From contig NZ_BNAR01000004.1 in assembly GCF_014653695.1 (NCBI RefSeq), positions 452,645 to 516,644 on the forward strand: 64,000 nucleotides of DNA, read 5' to 3'. This DNA is from Lentzea cavernae. Its GTDB lineage: Bacteria > Actinomycetota > Actinomycetes > Mycobacteriales > Pseudonocardiaceae. A program made the position numbers and the translations under genes. The notes below the pieces were generated by a model. It made no database searches. It saw nothing but the letters and a program-made list of their open reading frames with translations, and was not told the DNA's origin. Shown one piece after another: positions 63,501 to 64,000 of this stretch. The stretch's first letter is position 1. Each line of letters starts with the position of its first letter.

Positions 63501-64000
63501 TCAGCCCCGGCCGATCGTGGCCTGCGCGTCGGCGTCGGCCGCCTTCAACAGCGCGGCGACGTCCGCACCCCGGTCGGTCAGCAACTTCTGCACCGTCGTG
63601 TCCAGGATCTTGTAGACCTCCTGGGTCGACTTCGTGGGCTCGGTGACCAACGGCTGGTCGAACATGGCGTCGGTGTAGGGCTTCATCTGCTGCAGCGGCA
63701 CGTTCACGTACTGCTTGACCCACTCCTGCTGCTTGTCGTAGGTGGCGCGGTCCACCACCGGCAGCGCGGGCACACCAACAGGCTGCTTGGTGTCGGAGAG
63801 CGTCTTCGCGTCGGCGACCGCCGCGTCCTGGTTCGTCAGCTTGCCCATGTAGTAGAAGTCGATCCACTTCACGGCGGCGTCCTTGCCCCGGTCCCCCGCG
63901 TTCGGGCTGACGACCGCCAGCGTCCCGCCACCGAGCACACCCGCCTCGGGCTTGTCCGCCAACGGCAGCGCGGCCACGCCGTAGTCGGCGGGCTTGAGGC
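63501..64000 (-). CDS. Carbohydrate ABC transporter substrate-binding protein, 3' part only
   Basis: The C-terminal 165 codons of a gene that begins beyond the right edge. The reading frame runs off the window (position 64000) and ends at TGA 63501. Visible sequence includes GVAALPLADKPEAGVLGGGTLAVVSP, AAVKWIDFYYMGKL and VNVPLQQMKPYTD near the end, the usual C-terminal lobe of extracellular CUT1 binding proteins. It belongs to the operon with the two permeases. The N-terminal lipobox, ligand pocket and true start are outside the window. Confidence 0.85.
   Translation of the reverse strand, partial: LKPADYGVAALPLADKPEAGVLGGGTLAVVSPNAGDRGKDAAVKWIDFYYMGKLTNQDAAVADAKTLSDTKQPVGVPALPVVDRATYDKQQEWVKQYVNVPLQQMKPYTDAMFDQPLVTEPTKSTQEVYKILDTTVQKLLTDRGADVAALLKAADADAQATIGRG

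Overview
The window is very GC-rich, gene-dense DNA with GTG, TTG and ATG starts and many 4-base gene overlaps. It carries an AftD-type arabinofuranosyltransferase whose neighbours match, from memory, the mycobacterial Rv0224c-Rv0227c/Rv0236c envelope region. This points to an arabinogalactan-containing actinomycete, most likely Pseudonocardiales (Saccharothrix/Lentzea/Actinosynnema type). The assignment is inferred from gene content; no rRNA, tRNA, insertion sequence, integrase or CRISPR array was seen.

Layout. (1) 1-6.1 kb: 5' part of an ATPase-type regulator, a secreted protein made of three long Gly/Asn/Asp-rich repeats each with a Cys-x4-Cys pair, a small membrane protein and a HEAT-like protein. 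(2) 5.1-24.6 kb: an unusual carrier-protein biosynthetic cluster. Twelve minus-strand genes (18106 to 6155) and five plus-strand genes (18618 to 23368) diverge from a 511-base promoter region and are flanked by a DMT and an MFS transporter. It has three free-standing acyl carrier proteins, two BtrH-like acyltransferases, an AMP ligase, a stand-alone amino-acid adenylation domain, a BtrK-like decarboxylase, an acyl-CoA-dehydrogenase-fold flavoprotein with a flavin reductase, a TrpB-like enzyme, a class III aminotransferase, a dienoyl-CoA-isomerase-like enzyme, a PPTase, a ProA-like reductase and both halves of the saccharopine pathway. I read it as a pathway that loads amino acids, probably including lysine-derived ones, on carrier proteins, decarboxylates and oxidises them there, and hands them on with BtrH-type enzymes. 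I recognise no known product.

(3) 24.7-27.8 kb: methyltransferase/TetR pair, a DUF1905/YdeI-like protein and a secreted propeller-like protein. (4) 28.1-45.7 kb: cell-envelope region with two DUF3068 proteins, a decayed amidase, methyltransferases, a GT4 glycosyltransferase, a CoA-acyltransferase-like protein, a 55-residue DUF2613 protein, a multi-pass membrane protein, a flippase-like protein, AftD, a VWA protein, an NAD-binding oxidoreductase and an SRPBCC protein. Five promoters in this block share an inverted-repeat motif (YTAC-N6-GTAR) overlapping a -10-like hexamer, suggesting one common regulator.

(5) 45.8-52.7 kb: a CocE/NonD hydrolase, two tandem proteins that join repeated N-terminal units to an MpaB/rubber-oxygenase (DUF2236) domain, and a MarR/RidA divergent pair with two clear operators. 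(6) 52.8-58.6 kb: a copper operon (CopD-CtaG fusion, CopA ATPase, DUF1996, DUF305). (7) 58.7-64 kb: a secreted CBM35/GH87-like glucanase downstream of a carbohydrate ABC importer whose binding-protein gene runs off the right edge.
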